A stretch of 5,379 bases of DNA, taken from Oscillospiraceae bacterium (lineage in GTDB: Bacteria; Bacillota; Clostridia; Oscillospirales; Acutalibacteraceae). The notes beneath the pieces are model-generated. The model was not told the DNA's origin and searched no databases. It worked only from the letters and a program-made list of their open reading frames with translations. The DNA is taken from assembly GCA_003520555.1 (NCBI GenBank), contig DOUO01000008.1:1-5379 (forward strand). The letters are read 5' to 3'. The translations under genes and the position numbers were made by a program. Position 1 is the stretch's first letter; every line of letters begins with the position of its first letter. This document shows positions 4,725 to 5,379 of this stretch, in pieces.

Positions 4725-5021
4725 ATGACGATTACAAAAACACAGGAAGGCGCCAAGCTGACGATTGCCATTGAAGGCGAATTAAACACCAATACCGCTC
4801 CCGATTTGGAAAAGGAATTTGAAACCTGTCTTGACGGAATCACATCGTTGGTTATCGACGCTCAAAAAATGAACTACATCTCCAGCGCCGGCCTGCGCGC
4901 GCTGTTCGGCGCTGCCGAGGTCATGCAGGAAAACGGTGACATGTGCGTTATCAACGCTAACGATGAAGTCAGGAACATTTTTGAAATAACGGGCTTTGTT
5001 GATATTATCGACGTAAAATGA
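4725..5021 (+). CDS. STAS-domain anti-sigma factor antagonist (SpoIIAA/RsbV-like), copy 2
   Basis: This is a 98-aa single-domain STAS protein. ATG 4725 is chosen because GGAGG (4711-4715) precedes it by 9 nt and because it gives exactly the length of the paralogue on the minus strand. The same frame is open upstream past 4398, but that extension has no domain features. Motifs: GELNTNTAPDL (18-28), the phosphorylation loop YISSAGLR (51-58) with Ser53/Ser54, and the ending EITGFVDI. Position 21 is Asn here and Asp in the minus-strand copy. Its stop codon overlaps the start of the RsbW-like kinase gene (ATGA), the usual order for an antagonist and its kinase, so this copy is the more likely direct substrate. 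Unphosphorylated, it should bind the kinase and release the kinase's partner, classically a sigma factor. Confidence 0.94.
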   Translation: MTITKTQEGAKLTIAIEGELNTNTAPDLEKEFETCLDGITSLVIDAQKMNYISSAGLRALFGAAEVMQENGDMCVINANDEVRNIFEITGFVDIIDVK

Positions 5022-5379
5022 GGAGCTTGGAGATACCTGCCGAAAAAGCAAGGCTGAGTGAGGTCAGTAACTTTGTTCTCGGCTTTGCAAAGAAACTCGG
5101 CTTTGAGAAAAAAGAGCTTTTTCAATTAAAGATTTGTACCGAAGAGATTTTTGTCAACGTCGCCAGCTACGCGTATAAGCCCGATACAGGGCTTATAACC
5201 GTAATCGCGGACGGCAGCGATGACCCTACGGCGATTACGTTGTCGTTTATTGACAGCGGAATCCCCTTTAATCCTTTGGCTAAGCCCGATCCCGCGAAGG
5301 AACGTCCCTTGTCACAAGCGAAAAAGGGAGGCCTCGGAATCTTTCTCACCAAGAAGTTAATGGACGAGGTAAGCTACGC
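5018..5379 (+). CDS. RsbW/SpoIIAB-like anti-sigma factor serine kinase (3' truncated by window edge)
   Basis: The frame is open from ATG 5018 to the window end, giving 120 complete codons. It has the small GHKL ATPase fold of anti-sigma serine kinases (HATPase_c_2): an N box ICTEEIFVNVASYAY with Glu43 and Asn47, a D box FIDSGIPFNP with Asp79 and Gly81, and a glycine-rich GGLGIFLTKKLMDEV with Gly104, Gly105 and Gly107. Only the last part of the domain should be missing, as family members are about 135-160 aa. ATG 5018 overlaps the STAS stop codon by four bases (ATGA) with no Shine-Dalgarno upstream, so translation probably depends on coupling. The protein should phosphorylate the STAS serine and bind a sigma factor or other target. 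Such kinases can also control non-sigma partners, so the target is open until the downstream genes are seen. Confidence 0.92.
   Translation, partial: MRSLEIPAEKARLSEVSNFVLGFAKKLGFEKKELFQLKICTEEIFVNVASYAYKPDTGLITVIADGSDDPTAITLSFIDSGIPFNPLAKPDPAKERPLSQAKKGGLGIFLTKKLMDEVSY

Overview
The window looks like part of a chromosome from an anaerobic, low-to-mid GC Firmicute, most likely a gut-type clostridium (Oscillospirales/Ruminococcaceae-like). This is an inference from the gene families, from strong Shine-Dalgarno sites of the AGGAGG type, from GTG/TTG start usage, and from AT-rich intergenic DNA with SigA-like promoters and hairpin-plus-T-run terminators. No taxonomic marker gene is present.

Left part (1-1369): the 3' end of an aldo/keto reductase is followed 12 nt later by a lipoprotein-anchored flavodoxin. 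The pair looks like a small redox operon and ends at a hairpin terminator near 1330-1369.

Middle (1370-3755): a compact regulatory leader precedes a two-component pair. The leader holds, in order, a dyad, a near-consensus promoter (TTGTCA, 17 nt, TATAAT), a 13-bp inverted repeat that covers the -10 box, and an intrinsic terminator at 1516-1547. That terminator lies before the first gene of the operon, so the leader is either a short (~100 nt) non-coding RNA or an attenuator. The genes are a seven-transmembrane LytS/YesM-type histidine kinase and a response regulator whose output is a SARP-like winged helix with only a short remnant of the BTAD domain. A strong terminator, probably bidirectional, closes the operon.

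Right part (3756-5379): this resembles a partner-switching module of the SpoIIAA/SpoIIAB or RsbV/RsbW type. A 98-aa STAS protein on the minus strand and a second, paralogous 98-aa STAS protein on the plus strand are transcribed away from each other across about 600 bp of non-coding DNA. That DNA carries a candidate promoter for each, several short repeats and hairpins. The plus-strand STAS gene overlaps (ATGA) an RsbW/SpoIIAB-like anti-sigma serine kinase that runs off the window.

How they may work together (inference): the two-component pair senses a membrane or extracellular signal and changes transcription. The STAS proteins and the kinase would form a phosphorylation switch on a sigma factor or another target that is not in the window. 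No sigma factor and no PP2C phosphatase is visible here. I found no tRNA, rRNA, CRISPR array, insertion sequence or replication origin.
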